Positions 1-11,315 of a stretch of DNA of 64,000 nucleotides are shown here, in pieces (position 1 is the stretch's first letter; the number at the start of each line of letters is the position of its first letter). Made by a program: the position numbers and the translations under genes. The notes under the pieces are model-generated. The model did no database searches. It was not told the DNA's origin and saw only the letters and a program-made list of their open reading frames with translations. The DNA is taken from the NCBI RefSeq assembly GCF_029227915.1, contig NC_079885.1:5890001-5954000 (forward strand). Direction: 5' to 3'. This stretch comes from Hydractinia symbiolongicarpus (taxonomy: Eukaryota > Cnidaria > Hydrozoa > Anthoathecata > Hydractiniidae).

Positions 1-2457
1 GAGACTTTAATTGACCTTCTAAAGTCTGAAACAGTCAAAGAAGTGTCCGATTACATCGATATTACTTCGCAATTTAACTTACTCCCGCATATAATTCTTC
101 CCACAAGAGTTACTGAAGTTTCTAGCACGATTATTGATAATATTTATTTTAGTTCAGCCAAGTGGGACACTGTGTCTGGTAATATTATAAGTTCAATATC
201 TGACCATTTCCCTCAGTTCTTAGTCTTAAAAAACTTGTCTGCAATCAATCCTTTGCACACCTCTGATGATATATTTGTTCATGATTGGAAGAAATTTCAT
301 CACAATGACTTTCTCACCGAACTTCACAATAAAAATTGGGATGATATCCTACAATTGAATGTAGATGATCCCAACTTATCGTTTAACAATTTTTACAATT
401 GTATCAACAGTCTATTGGTCAATCATGCTCCTCTAAAAAAAACATGCAACAAAAAAAGAAAAAAAAAATCCAATCCTTGGATTACTAATGGTATCCTTAC
501 CTCAATAATCAAAAGAGACCATCTGCATAAATGCTTTTTAAGAGAGAAAGATCCACTTTTAAAGTCTTCCTTGCTAGAGAGTTTTAAAAAGTACCGCAAC
601 AAAATTGTATCTCTATGTAGAATGAGTAAGAGTAATTTCCTCAATAAATATTTTAGCAATAACCAAAAAAATATTGGCAATATTTGGAAAGGGGTTAAAA
701 ATATTATTTCTGTTCGTTCTTCTGTTTCTGCTTCTCCCACCTGTATGAACATTAATAACTCTGTTGTAACTGATCCAGTGACAATTGCTAATTCTTTTAA
801 TGATTACTTTGCTTCAATTGCAGATAACATCAGAATGAATATCCCGTTCACTCGAAAACATTTCTCCTCTTTTCTAAAAAATTCTACTTCTAATTCGATG
901 TTTCTTTCACCAACTGATGATTTAGAAGTTCTGCATTGCATTTCTTCCCTTGACCCTGGTAAATCTTCTGGGCCATTCAGTATTCCTGCCCATATTTTAA
1001 CTCTTGTTAAATCTGAATTATCTATACCACTTTCAAAACTTATTAATTTGTCTTTCACAACTGGTATTTTTCCTACAAACCTAAAAACTGCCAAGACCAT
1101 CCCTATTTATAAAAAAGGGTCCAAATTAGAATTAACAAATTACCGACCTATATCCTTACTCTCAAATATTGATAAAATATATGAAAAAATCATATACAAA
1201 CGAGTGTATGGTTTTCTCGAAGCAAACAACGCCCTCTACAAGCATCAATTTGGCTTTAGGAAAAATTACTCGACTTCTCAAACACTTCTGAACATCTCTC
1301 AAAAAATTATGGATGCTCTTGATAAAGGAAATTATGCATGTGGAGTGTTCATTGATCTTCAAAAGGCTTTTGATACGGTTGATCATGAAATTTTGCTTAA
1401 AAAGCTTTTTCACTATGGAATTCGTGGTACCCCACTCTCACTATTTAAGTCTTACTTAACAGGACGTCAACAGTTTGTATCCATCAATGGAAATATATCA
1501 ACTAGTAATCTTATCAGGCATGGTGTCCCTCAGGGCTCTGTTTTAGGACCTCTTTTATTTTTAATTTATATTAACGACCTGCATTGTTCAATTAATTTTT
1601 CTTTGGTGCATCACTTTGCTGATGACACCAATCTCTTAAACTTCAGTAAATCTTTGAAACAACTGGCCAAACAAATGAATTTTGACCTCAAGCTTCTTTG
1701 CCATTGGCTCAATGCCAATAAAATTTCTCTTAATGCTAGTAAGACTGAGTACATTGTTTTTAAACATACACGGAAACCTCTTAATTACGATTTTAGGCTT
1801 TTTATCAATGGTAAAAGGCTTATACCTAGTAATTGTATTAAATATCTTGGTGTTCTATTAGATTCTGATTTAAGCTGGAAGTCTCAGATCAATGATACTG
1901 TTGCCAAGCTCAAGAGGGCCAATGGAGCTTTAGCTAAACTTCGTCACTTTGTGCCTTTAAATGTTCTTATTCTAGTTTACTATGCCATTTTTCATTCACA
2001 CTTGCAATATTGTAATCAAATTTGGGGTCAGCCAAACAGTCTTGATGTTAATCGTATTACTGTTTTGCAAAATTTTGCTATTAGACTCATGTCTTTTGAA
2101 TCTCGAAGAGCATCATCCAGTCACCTGTATGGTAATCTTGAGCTCCTCAAATTCTCTGATATTGTCAAATGTCACAATATTCTATTTTTACATAAACTAT
2201 TTCATGAAAAATTGCCTGCTTCTATCCTTAATACATTTGCGGTTGACTTCACCCATGCTCAAGGCACTCGGGCAGAGAAAATTGGTTTGATCAATCTCCC
2301 TACCTTTAATACTATTTCTTTTGGTAAAAACTCAATTAGATTTAATGCCATTAATTCCTGGAATAAATTGCAGTCTTTAATGACTAGAAAATTTGTCTCC
2401 CTTGATTATTTTAATCTTAGAAGTGATCTGAAAAAGTACTTTGTTTCCTCTTACTAA
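1..2457 (+). CDS. LINE ORF2: endonuclease end plus reverse transcriptase (5' partial)
   Basis: This frame is open from base 1, so it continues beyond the left edge. About 818 codons are visible. It starts inside the C-terminal part of an APE-type endonuclease (an SDHFPQ motif near base 205) and runs through a full reverse transcriptase. Visible RT motifs are NYRPISLLSN near 1138, FIDLQKAFDTVDHE near 1350, GVPQGSVLGPLLFLIYINDL near 1522 and the catalytic FADD at 1615-1626, followed by KTEYIVF and IKYLGVLLD. In this family the protein nicks target DNA and copies the element RNA from its 3' end. The motif style fits the Jockey/CR1/L2 side of the non-LTR elements; I cannot place it more finely. 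The visible part has no frameshift or stop, so the copy may be young. It lacks only its 5' end, which lies outside the window. Confidence 0.93.
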   Translation, partial: ETLIDLLKSETVKEVSDYIDITSQFNLLPHIILPTRVTEVSSTIIDNIYFSSAKWDTVSGNIISSISDHFPQFLVLKNLSAINPLHTSDDIFVHDWKKFHHNDFLTELHNKNWDDILQLNVDDPNLSFNNFYNCINSLLVNHAPLKKTCNKKRKKKSNPWITNGILTSIIKRDHLHKCFLREKDPLLKSSLLESFKKYRNKIVSLCRMSKSNFLNKYFSNNQKNIGNIWKGVKNIISVRSSVSASPTCMNINNSVVTDPVTIANSFNDYFASIADNIRMNIPFTRKHFSSFLKNSTSNSMFLSPTDDLEVLHCISSLDPGKSSGPFSIPAHILTLVKSELSIPLSKLINLSFTTGIFPTNLKTAKTIPIYKKGSKLELTNYRPISLLSNIDKIYEKIIYKRVYGFLEANNALYKHQFGFRKNYSTSQTLLNISQKIMDALDKGNYACGVFIDLQKAFDTVDHEILLKKLFHYGIRGTPLSLFKSYLTGRQQFVSINGNISTSNLIRHGVPQGSVLGPLLFLIYINDLHCSINFSLVHHFADDTNLLNFSKSLKQLAKQMNFDLKLLCHWLNANKISLNASKTEYIVFKHTRKPLNYDFRLFINGKRLIPSNCIKYLGVLLDSDLSWKSQINDTVAKLKRANGALAKLRHFVPLNVLILVYYAIFHSHLQYCNQIWGQPNSLDVNRITVLQNFAIRLMSFESRRASSSHLYGNLELLKFSDIVKCHNILFLHKLFHEKLPASILNTFAVDFTHAQGTRAEKIGLINLPTFNTISFGKNSIRFNAINSWNKLQSLMTRKFVSLDYFNLRSDLKKYFVSSY

Positions 2458-2747
2458 TCCTTCCTGAATTGTCAGACTTGGCCATTTGTTTCCCGCATGG
2501 TTGTTTATCATTTGACCCACTTTTATGTGTGTGTTGTTTTGTGCGTCTCATATCGTTTACTGTAATTGTCCAAGGGTGGCCATACCCTTTGCCTTAGCTT
2601 TATGCTATTAGGTATGGTCTCCCTTCAATAGCATTATATATTTTAATTTTGTTACCCTGACTAATTATGATATTTATTTTCTTTTTCTTTATATTTATTT
2701 TCTTTTAATTTTAATTGTATATATATAACTGCTATTGATAAATAAAA

Positions 2748-2777
<30 letters not shown>
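1..2777 (+). mobile_element. Non-LTR retrotransposon (LINE-1 of window), 3' part with (ATCT)n tail
   Basis: The element comprises the ORF at 1-2457, a roughly 290-bp 3' UTR, an AATAAA at 2741-2746 and a terminal (ATCT)n array from about 2748 to 2777. A simple-repeat end instead of poly(A) is typical of several Jockey/CR1/L2-type lineages, where the RT primes on a short repeated 3' sequence. The same tetranucleotide ends the tRNA-derived SINEs at 10423 and 58549. The 5' boundary is outside the window. Confidence 0.85.
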
Positions 2778-2778
<1 letters not shown>

Positions 2779-4379
2779 GACCAGAGCCATGATCACATTT
2801 ATCAGGAAAAAAATTATTTAAAATATATGTATAGTTATACTCTTACATTTACTTTATGTATCAAAAGACTCCCTTTATTCTCAAAGAAAAGATGTAGTTT
2901 AACAGGTTCAGATGCATGCAGGAACTACAAAATTGTCAAGGGCTGCATTGTAACCGCGTGAAGCAAGTCATTCCCATTTTGACAAATAGCAACTCTCTTA
3001 CTAAGGTGCAAAACCCCAAGATGTTCGCACCTTACTGGCAAGCAGCTAGCTAGAATTCTAGAATAACACAGAAAGAAAAAGAAAAAAATATGGTGATCAC
3101 TTTTCAGCTAGCGGGATAACTAGCTAACCAAAAAGCACACAATAAAACTTAAATCATCTAATTGTGATTTATCTAAGTTAGAATTTCTCAAATCTTCATC
3201 CTGCATTACAGAAGTAATCACATTCAATATGATAACCAAATCAAAAAACCCCTTAAAATATAACTGTTTGTTTACTAATTTTATCTGCCATTATGAACAC
3301 TTTCCCGCAAATATTTGCAGGGGCACTACTAAAACTCGATCTCCGAATGTTCGGCTAGAATTTCATTTTAGCGCCATACCTAGCGGTCCTGGCAAATAAG
3401 CTTCTAGGGTCGAAGTTGTGTAGGATAAAAGTTTGCATTGCATTCCCAAGTCCAATTTTTGGCAGTTTGTCAAGTTTCTTTTTGTCCCTCAGATTACACA
3501 AGTAAAAATTAAACTGTTACAATAGTATTCGACGATTGCTATTCCATCTTGTCTTCAAGATACCAATTATCACTTTGCCAATTTTTGTTCTTAGTGACAC
3601 ATTATCCAGTCAGAACGTAATTTGAAGTTACCCTTTATTTTTCAGATATTTTGGCTATTAATGTACTACGGAAAAATAACAAAAAATTTGATCAGTATAA
3701 CTAAATAACCACTGGAACAAAAAAATCGGCTATTTTTAATCACCACCTGAATTATTACGGAATTAAGTATACATTTAAAACACTCGATTCAAGCGGGACG
3801 AAAATTAAAAGCGGAACGAATAAAATGAAGTTGTTCAAACAAAATATTCACAGATAAAGTTTTCTTTTGGCTATTAATCTTGGAAGTAATGCGGGTATGT
3901 TTCCCACTGAACGACTCGGAAAAGTCTGTCTCGGTGTTGTTGCGAACAGATCAACTAATGGAATGAAAGCGGTGTTCTGATGTGTTCTTTTTCCATACTT
4001 TACTCTACACTATTTTACTTTTTTTTTGAAACGAAACTTTGAACTGGTGTCACGTGAAGATGAATTTTTATCAAAAGATCTCCACCGGCGCCTTATAAAA
4101 ATTCTCGAAAGTGACTAACATTTCTCAGGGTCGAAAAAACCTTCTAAGTCATTTACTATACTGAATTGACATGCACATAAAAATATCCGTGCCATCGATT
4201 GAATAAAAATTTGCACTGTGAGAGCGAAACGGATAAAGATTTTCAGAAAATCCATTTTAAAGTTTGTTTTGTCACTTGGAAGTAATTGAAGCGGAAGCTA
4301 TTGACACATGTTTAACTTTAATTTTTATTTACAGAAACTCCATACAAAGAACCCCAGGTAAGTAAGGAAAGTTTTACAA
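2778..4379. other. No recognisable gene
   Basis: This is AT-rich sequence without a convincing reading frame. A 23-nt segment at 4335-4357 is bounded by an acceptor-like ttatttacag and a donor-like gtaagt, so it could be a microexon, but no partner exons were found. Short GCTAGCTAG-type words occur near 3045 and 3110. Confidence 0.4.
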
Positions 4380-4406
4380 CCTCGTTCCCAGACCCTGGGG
4401 ACGAGG
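4380..4406. repeat. Short inverted repeat
   Basis: Two 12-nt arms (CCTCGTTCCCAG and CTGGGGACGAGG) pair at 11 of 12 positions around a 3-nt loop. A related fold-back with CCTTGTTCCCA arms lies at 27160-27240, so this may be the terminal motif of a MITE family. The extent of any larger element is not visible. Confidence 0.4.
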
Positions 4407-4772
4407 ATGGAAAGTTTTAGTGTGTGTTAGATGACAACAATTTGTGCGGCTTAAATTTTTAAAACTCCACCTTTGTGATGCCAAAAAAAGACAAAGAATA
4501 TCAAACTCTATAGATATTTCGTGCCCGAAACACGATGTCTCCATGTTTTTTTAGTCACACAACAGGTCTGGATTATTTAAGAAGGGTCAAAATATGTTTT
4601 TTAGTTATTACACTTTTATGCTGCATTACTTCAAAATCCTGTTTTCAGATTACGTAAGCTGACTTTGATAAAGTCGTACTGTCACTAATTAGATGAAGAG
4701 GACAACACATTAAAAACAAACAAAGCAAGTGTTGCTTTCGAATAATAATAACTTTGTTCTTCAAGCATGTCC

Positions 4773-5564
4773 TTACATTTTGCACTCAAACACACCCAGT
4801 CTTATGTAATTCACCCTCACATCTTTTTTCTTCATTACATTCCGATCAAAATGCGCCATGAATTCTAGTTGGAACGTTGTATTAGCTTTAATCAGGCCAT
4901 TATATTCACGATTTTGAATGTAAAACATTTTTACGTTTCTTTCTGTTGGCGTACGTATACCTTGAGGTACATTAAGAACAAGCAATTCTTTTGTGAAACC
5001 CAACTCCATATTCCAGCCTTTCATCTCATATTTTACAGGAATACGAACTTCAGCTCGAAAGCCATCCGGCAGAGTGTTGTCAATTAATCGGATAAACTAT
5101 CCAGAGTGGGGAATAGGCGGGATTTTATCAACTTTCGGGCACAAAAACTTTCCAAATTGAAGACTCGTTATGCCGGTTCTTCCTTTTTCTTTTCGATCAA
5201 AGTGTACAGAAATGTCAAGCGAAAATATATCACCTTTTCTTAACCGTATTAACTCTCTTTTAAACTTGATAAATACGACATAATCTTTCCTTTCCTTTTC
5301 TTTTCTTTTGCTTCGATCACCTTGCGGGACATCTAAAGTGTATATTGGATTATTGAACTTTATGTAGACATCGCCCTTCTTTATTTCACCAGGTAAGACG
5401 TCCATGTCTTCCAACACTGGTAACTCGAGCATTCCACGAAAACCATCTGGCCAATCACTGATGATATCCAAATATTGGTGACAAGGAAATTTATCAACAT
5501 CTCTTGCAGGATAGGATACAACACCAGATAGAAAGATGGAGCCGAGTAGGACGTGCAACAACAT
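4773..5564 (-). CDS. Secreted tandem-domain protein, CBM2-like, with in-frame TAG
   Basis: The first methionine I favour is at 5564-5562. It is followed by a hydrophobic signal peptide (MLLHVLLGSIFLSGVVSYP). Two related domains follow in the same frame. Domain 1 (about 5465-5120) starts WPDGFRGMLELPV; domain 2 (about 5070-4776) starts LPDGFRAEVRIPV. Both have an LDVPQG or LNVPQG motif, an HFDR motif and a similar end (FGKFLCPK, LGVFECKM). The pattern, especially FYIQNREYNGLIKANTTFQL, resembles carbohydrate-binding module family 2, but this is a tentative call. A TAG at 5097-5099 separates the domains without a frame change. It could be a nonsense mutation, a readthrough codon, or part of a 36-nt GT-AG segment (5132-5097) whose removal would keep frame. 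If TAG is the real end, the product is a one-domain secreted protein. The final stop is TAA at 4775-4773. Confidence 0.6.
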
Positions 5565-5594
5565 TGTACCAACCAGTTTTATTAACCATAACAA

Positions 5595-6330
5595 AACAGG
5601 TTTATAGGTTTCTTCTTAAGTGTTGAATACAGAAATTTAATTTGCGTCTCTGCGTTATATATGCATTGCCACGTGTTTGTTTGTGTTATAATACAGGCTT
5701 TGTGTAAAGAACAGTTTTTATATCTTTCCGCAGTTGTAATATATAATGTACATGAAAAGAAATTTGTCGTATCATGATAAAAAGAAAGCATCGTCTTTGG
5801 TTTAAGGTACACTTACCACAAGCAGTATTGGATACAAAAATTGTCTAAGATAATCTTGATTTTCCAAGACACTTTTTACATTGTATCCACCCATAGTAGC
5901 CACCCATCGGGTAGACGCACTATCACCATTAACTCTTTGTAACTATTTAAGACGCGGTACATTTGAATGCCTGGCGCCTTTATATTATACACAGTTTTTA
6001 TATTTAGAGATAGATAATATTGATATGCTAGTCAAACTCATGGTTTTCCCGTCATACATACTCCGGATAGCATATATTCGCCGTCAAACATCTTCCCGAC
6101 ATCGCTATTTTGTGCATTGTTTAGCGAACCAGGCCGCATGACAGACGGCAACCTCGTAGCTAGGGGTTCTTGTCTTTTCCCATTAAGGGTGGCCGTCAAT
6201 AAAAGTGCTGGTACCTTTGACTTAAGGCAATATAGCCCGAGAGTGAGCATGATCAAACAGACGCATTTCTTTCCGCTGAAATAAATTTAAAGCGGGTGGT
6301 ATTTATGAACTGATACTGGTAACTTTCTTT
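5595..6330. other. No recognisable gene; upstream region of the secreted gene
   Basis: This is the upstream side of the minus-strand secreted gene, and its promoter would lie here. No TATA box or conserved motif can be assigned with confidence. Short open frames around 5881-6141 show no family resemblance. Confidence 0.35.
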
Positions 6331-6334
6331 CTAG

Positions 6335-6640
6335 TGTATGTGACTTTCATTCAGGTGTGTGTAAACTTTTATCCAGATGTGTGTAAACTTTCATCCAGAT
6401 GTGTGTAAACTTTCATCCAGATGTGTGTAAACTTTCATCCAAATGTGTGTAAACTTTCATCCAGGTGTGTGTAAACTTTCATCCAGACTTTGTGTAGACT
6501 TTCATCCAGGTGTGTGTAGGACTTTCATCCAGGTGTGTGTAAACTTTCATCCAGATGTGTGTAAACTTTCATCCAGGCTTTGTGTAAACTTTCATCCAGG
6601 TGTGTCTAAACTTTCATCCAGAGTTTGTGTAGACTTTTAT
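6335..6640. repeat. Minisatellite, 22-24 bp unit
   Basis: About 13-14 tandem copies of a unit close to tgtgtgtaaactttcatcca. Unit length varies from 22 to 24 bp because some copies carry a ctttgtgt variant. The open frame it produces (CVNFHPGVCKLSS-like repeats) is a by-product of the tandem array. Confidence 0.9.
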
Positions 6641-6741
6641 CATTTGCATAAACGTAATAATAGAAATGTGACACAAAAACATGGAATTTAACACCTGTTA
6701 ATCATTTTAATTATAAATTGAAAATCAAACATATTTATCAG

Positions 6742-6992
6742 ATCTAGATTAATGTAGATTTCCGCTCAAAGACGAATTGGAACGGAAAATTGTGATTTCT
6801 GGAATCTGATTGGTTGATAAAATTTTACGTTTTGATCCGTTCCAATCATCCATTATTTCAACTTTTTTTGCGGACAGGAACGGTAAAGATTATAAAACCA
6901 AAAGAATATTTAGCTGAAAGGCAATCAAATTTTAGTATTTTTTTTGTCTTATCCGTTTTGATTTCGAATGGAAATCCATCTACACGCTAGAT
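6742..6992. mobile_element. Candidate MITE / fold-back element, about 250 bp
   Basis: The ends form an imperfect inverted repeat of about 28 bp, with atctagattaatgtagat on the left and its diverged complement ending atctacacgctagatt on the right. Inside is a second inverted pair, ATTGGAACGGA at 6776 and TCCGTTCCAAT at 6836. There is no coding capacity. Target-site duplications are not clear. Confidence 0.5.
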
Positions 6993-7690
6993 TGAATCTG
7001 ACGATGATGCGTAGTGACCAATTAAGATCTCAGTAAAGGCTCGTTTCAAAAATACAAATGAGGTAACTAACAATATATTTGACATATTGTTTCGCTAACC
7101 TTAGCGTCAACTGATAATATCGCAACATGGTTAGAAGAGAAGACAGAATGACTACCACAAAATTACATGCAAATAGAATTGGTGAACGCTTGCGCTTGTC
7201 AGGAATTTTTAAATCTTTCCTTAACTTTAAGTGTCTTAGTTAGAATGTTGTGGCTCACATAACATTTAGCTTAGGGGCTGAATTGCAGTAACGACGACGT
7301 GCTGGAGACTCTCGATGCTTGTTCCGAATTCAGCCTCATTCCATCTCATCTCTAGCGGCATAAGAGTCTGAGATAAAAAGGGTCCCGAGAATAAGGTTGG
7401 TGTTCTTAGTCCATTCTCTTCTATTTTTTCTACGATAAGATTCAAATCTGTGACAAATCTTTTTTTCGCCTGCTCCTTAACAAACCTCAGAGAATCCTCT
7501 CCGAGAGTAGAATGGGACTAACTTCGTCACCAGGGATTATTTTTCTATCTGGGGGATCAGTTGGCGAAGCGAAGCCCTCGGTGTTGAAATGTTGTAAAGT
7601 GTTGAATGCAGCGCGAAAGCATTGAAAATCAATTTTGGGGCGCTATTCTGGATTTAAAAAACGAGAGATACATGCTTGGCTCTGCACGCT
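6993..7690. other. No recognisable gene
   Basis: Non-coding by inspection. It contains tgacgatgatgcg-type low complexity and a region (7270-7560) with short inverted words, but no gene or transposon family was recognised. Confidence 0.35.
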
Positions 7691-8016
7691 GTGTGTGTGT
7701 GAGAGAGATGTGCATATTTTACATGGCTAGCTTCACAAATATCGAGGGATATACCCTGTCTATTATTTCCAGGAGGGGCCATGGCTTCGATGGAGAGTCC
7801 TAGAGTATTTAATGCTCATTTTTAAGCTACGCAGACCCAATAGGGCCTGCGACGCGCTGTGTAGAACAACCCCCGGCAACATCGAAGGGCCCACACAGTG
7901 TGCTATCCCAAATTTCCTTCACACGGCTTGGGTTAACCTGAGGCTATGGTAGCATTCACTCAGCCGGTCTCTCGCACCAGAGTTTGAGGACCTATAACCA
8001 CTAATCTACCGCACAC
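7691..8016 (-). mobile_element. tRNA-derived SINE, diverged copy A
   Basis: Read on the minus strand this is a diverged copy of the SINE at 58549-58920. It has a tRNA-like head with the remnant of a pol III A box near 8010, a body with the conserved block ggatataccctgtctattatttcc (7748-7771, plus-strand reading), and a decayed tail where gtgtgagagagatg replaces the gata repeat. It lies just upstream of the truncated LINE. Confidence 0.75.
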
Positions 8017-8280
8017 CTGTCTGGCTCTTCTGCTGCGTTGCTTTGCTATTTTCTTTGAATTTCACTTTAGCTAGAAATTGTCGCATAGCCAGCTAGGCAA
8101 ATTTGATTCATATTATATATGAAGATCCCTCTGTAATCCAGTGGAGGACAACCTCTCAGCTGCAGCTAGATCTTGAATACACTTTTACAATAATTTGGGA
8201 AAACTAGCACTCCCTCCATCATAGCTTATTTTGAGTTCTGAGGTGGTAAACATCACATTTTTTTAAGAGTTTGTTAAGGA

Positions 8281-9831
8281 GAAAACACATTCTTTTGTGA
8301 TAACTTTTCTTTAAATGAAAATAAAACAAACGGACCTTTTAGTATACCCAGCAATATTTTTAAACTTATTAAATTCAATGTATCAACACCCCTATTCGAG
8401 ATAATAAATCTATCATTTTCGACTGGCATCTATCCAGATAACTTAGAAATTGCAAAAATTATACCTATATATAAAAATAAAGGATCTAGTCTAGAATGTA
8501 ACAATTACCGCCCAATATCACTCCTCTCTAATATTAATAAAATTTTTGAAAAACTCATGCACTCCAGATTATACAATTTTTTAGACTATCACAATTGTAT
8601 TTATGATCTACAATTTGGTTTTCGACAAAATCATTCCACTAATAATGCACTCTTCAGTATTACAGAGAAAATAAGAGAAACTTTAGATTTCAACAACTTT
8701 GCATGTGGAACATTCATTGACCTGCAAAAGGCATTTGACACTGTCGATCATACTATCCTTTTAAAAAAACTTGAAAATTATGGAATTAGAGGACTATCTA
8801 ACTCCTGGTTCAGATCATACCTTAGTAACAGAAAACAATATGTTTCAATAAATGGTTTTGATTCAAATGTCCAAAATATAACAATAGGAGTACCCCAAGG
8901 GTCTGTACTTGGACCTTTACTATTTCTAATTTATATTAATGATCTAAACAATGCAATTAAATACTCAACAGTCCACCATTTTGCAGATGATACTAACTTA
9001 CTGACAATTAGTGATAATTTAAAATCAATAAGGAAGCAATTAAACCTTGATCTAAGATTCCTTTGCAACTGGCTCCGGGCCAACAAAATATCCCTAAATG
9101 CTAGTAAAACAGAAATCATCCTTTTTACCCATCCAAACAAATCTATTGACTATGATATCAAAATAAAAATCAACGGCCATAAAATTTTACCTTCTGAATC
9201 TATTAAATATTTAGGGATCACTCTGGACAAACATTTAAAATGGCATATACACATAGATAATCTTAAAGTAAAACTATCCAGATCCATTGGGATATTATCT
9301 AAAATAAGACACTATGTTTCCTATAATATTTTAACTAATATATATCATGCTATCTTCTCATCACATCTAACTTATGGATGTCAAATATGGGGACATAACA
9401 AAAGCACCTACCTGAATAGAATTATCTCCCTTCAAAATAAAGCAATTAAAATTATGAACTTCAAACCTGCAAACAGCCCTACTTCTCTATTATTTAATAA
9501 ATCCAAAATACTTACTTTTCCTGAAACAATTAAGCTGAAAGACTTTTTATTTGCGTATGATCATTATCATAAAAATTTGCCTAAACCTCTGCAAGGCATT
9601 TTCACTCTGGTTGCAAATACTCATACCCATAATACCAGAAATGCATCAAACAATAACCTAATACTTCCAAATGTTAGTACCACTTGGTATGGAATTTATA
9701 GTATAAAATATCAATCAATCCGTTGCTGGAATACAATTAATAACCAACACAGTGATAAAAAGCTGTCATCACTATCCAAAAACCAGTGCAAAAAAATAAT
9801 TACAAATCAATTGTTAAGTAAATACTTATAA
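8281..9831 (+). pseudogene. LINE reverse transcriptase, 5'-truncated (LINE-2 of window)
   Basis: The frame is open from about 8278; the first ATG (8557) is internal. Homology to the LINE at 1-2457 is clear from GPFSIPSNIF at 8332 onward, and the truncation point lies near 8280-8310. RT motifs present include NNYRPISLLSN, TFIDLQKAFDTVDHT, GVPQGSVLGPLLFLIYINDL and the catalytic FADD at 8980-8991, then KTEIILF and IKYLGITLD. About 510 codons remain without a stop. The endonuclease and the 5' part of the RT are missing, so the copy cannot move alone. 5' truncation is the usual outcome of incomplete target-primed reverse transcription. Confidence 0.88.
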
Positions 9832-10246
9832 GGAATATATATAAACTAATAATTTATTTGCTACACTTAAATTTAAATTTAAGTTTAATTAGTTATTCAT
9901 TTTTTGTATATATATAGCTATATTTTTTTATTTAATTTTATTTAATTTTTGTTTATCTTATTTCATTTATTGATTTTTTGTTTGTTTTTCTTGTGTTTTT
10001 TTTTTGTTTGTTTTGTCTTTGTCTTCTAATTTATTTCTACCACGTATATATATATATGTCTATCTTATTTTTTTTGTTGACAGGGGGGCTAGTTCTTGAT
10101 TAGATTTATCTATTTGACTAGCTCTCCTGTTAGGTTAGATTATTGCATTATTTATACTCTAGACAATTTATTTTTTTTTAAAAAAGTATATTTTTTGTAA
10201 TCTAACTTAACAAATAAATGTATTTACTTACTTACTTACTTACTTG
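8281..10246 (+). mobile_element. 5'-truncated non-LTR retrotransposon with (TTAC)n tail
   Basis: The truncated ORF is followed by an AT-rich 3' UTR, an AATAAA at 10213-10218 and a terminal (TTAC)n array at about 10223-10246. It is a relative of the LINE at the left edge but belongs to a different subfamily: the sequence is well diverged and the tail repeat differs (TTAC instead of ATCT). Confidence 0.85.
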
Positions 10247-10422
10247 GTGCGTTTTGTTTTAATTAAAAGTACACCACAAGTTGTATCATATTATTATTAA
10301 CGTTTCCTGAAAATTTGAAAGAAATTGATACAAAGGAAGTTAAAAAATTAGAGAAAACACGCTTTCGTCTCCAACAAACTCTTATAAAAACATGTTTCTT
10401 AACTCCCTACTCCCGATATTGT

Positions 10423-10732
10423 AGATAGATAGATAGATGTGCATATTTTACATGTCTAGCCTCACAAATATTGAGGGATATACCCTGTCTATTATTTCCA
10501 GGAGAGGCCGTGGCTTAAATGGAGAGTTCAAAAGTATTTAATGCTTTTTTTAAGCTACGCAGACCCACTTAGGGCCCGTGCTCTACTGGACAACTCCCAG
10601 CAACATCCAACGGCCCACACAATGTGCCATCTCCCCAATTATCCTCACATGGCCTCCCTCACATCAAGAGGAATCGAACCGCGATCTCCAGCACAGAGTA
10701 CGAGAGCTATAACCACTAATATATGGCGCCAC
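10423..10732 (-). mobile_element. tRNA-derived SINE, copy B
   Basis: On the minus strand this runs from a tRNA-like head (near 10732) to a (ATCT)n tail, seen here as gatagatagatagat at 10423. It shares the acatg-tctagc-ctcacaaatattgaggg block with the copy at 58549. An internal deletion removes part of the region between head and body found in the longer copy. Confidence 0.8.
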
Positions 10733-11313
10733 AAATATTGTAAAATGATAAAGAACTGTAGGAACGCATGTACAATTGAATTATCATAAAGGTGTATTGC
10801 TCCCAGAAAAAACTTTTCTTTCTAAATAACAAATGTCTGGGACAAATGTTTATAATTGTCTCAAGATGGGACAGGTTTATATAAAAAGGACTCTTGTACA
10901 ATAATAATAAATATTTAAAGTAGCTAGCCCAGAAAATCACAAAAACTTATAGTTAGTGAATTGTTTCTACTGGGGCCACTAAAACAAAAAGGAAAGAAAA
11001 AAATAAAAACCATGGACTGCCTCAGCTCAATCTAACATAGTAACATTTTATTTTCATCTGTAAAAATTGAAAAGAAAAACAAAAATTAAATAATTTTTTT
11101 TTGGCTTACGCAATAAATGGAACTATAGGTTATGCATACAGATGCACTTATGAAACACTCCCCCTTAAACGCACCTGCACACTTTTAATCTGAACCCTTC
11201 TCTCTAATTGCATAGAGCTCACTGAATCCACCCACTGAATACGGTCAAGGCAGACCCTGAAAATGGCAAAATTCTGCTGTAGTGGTTTTTAGATTGCACA
11301 AAGATATTGCTTT
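10733..11313. other. No recognisable gene
   Basis: AT-rich sequence with short A-runs and no coding or structural signal that I can support. Confidence 0.35.
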
Positions 11314-11315
11314 TA

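Noticed and set aside
4335-4357. 23-nt segment with acceptor and donor consensus
   Set aside because: No upstream or downstream partner exon was found, so it is a probable chance match.
6443-6691. Open frame with CVNFHPGVCKLSS-like repeats
   Set aside because: It is the translation of a 22-24 bp minisatellite with units not all divisible by three. There is no start context or neighbouring exon.
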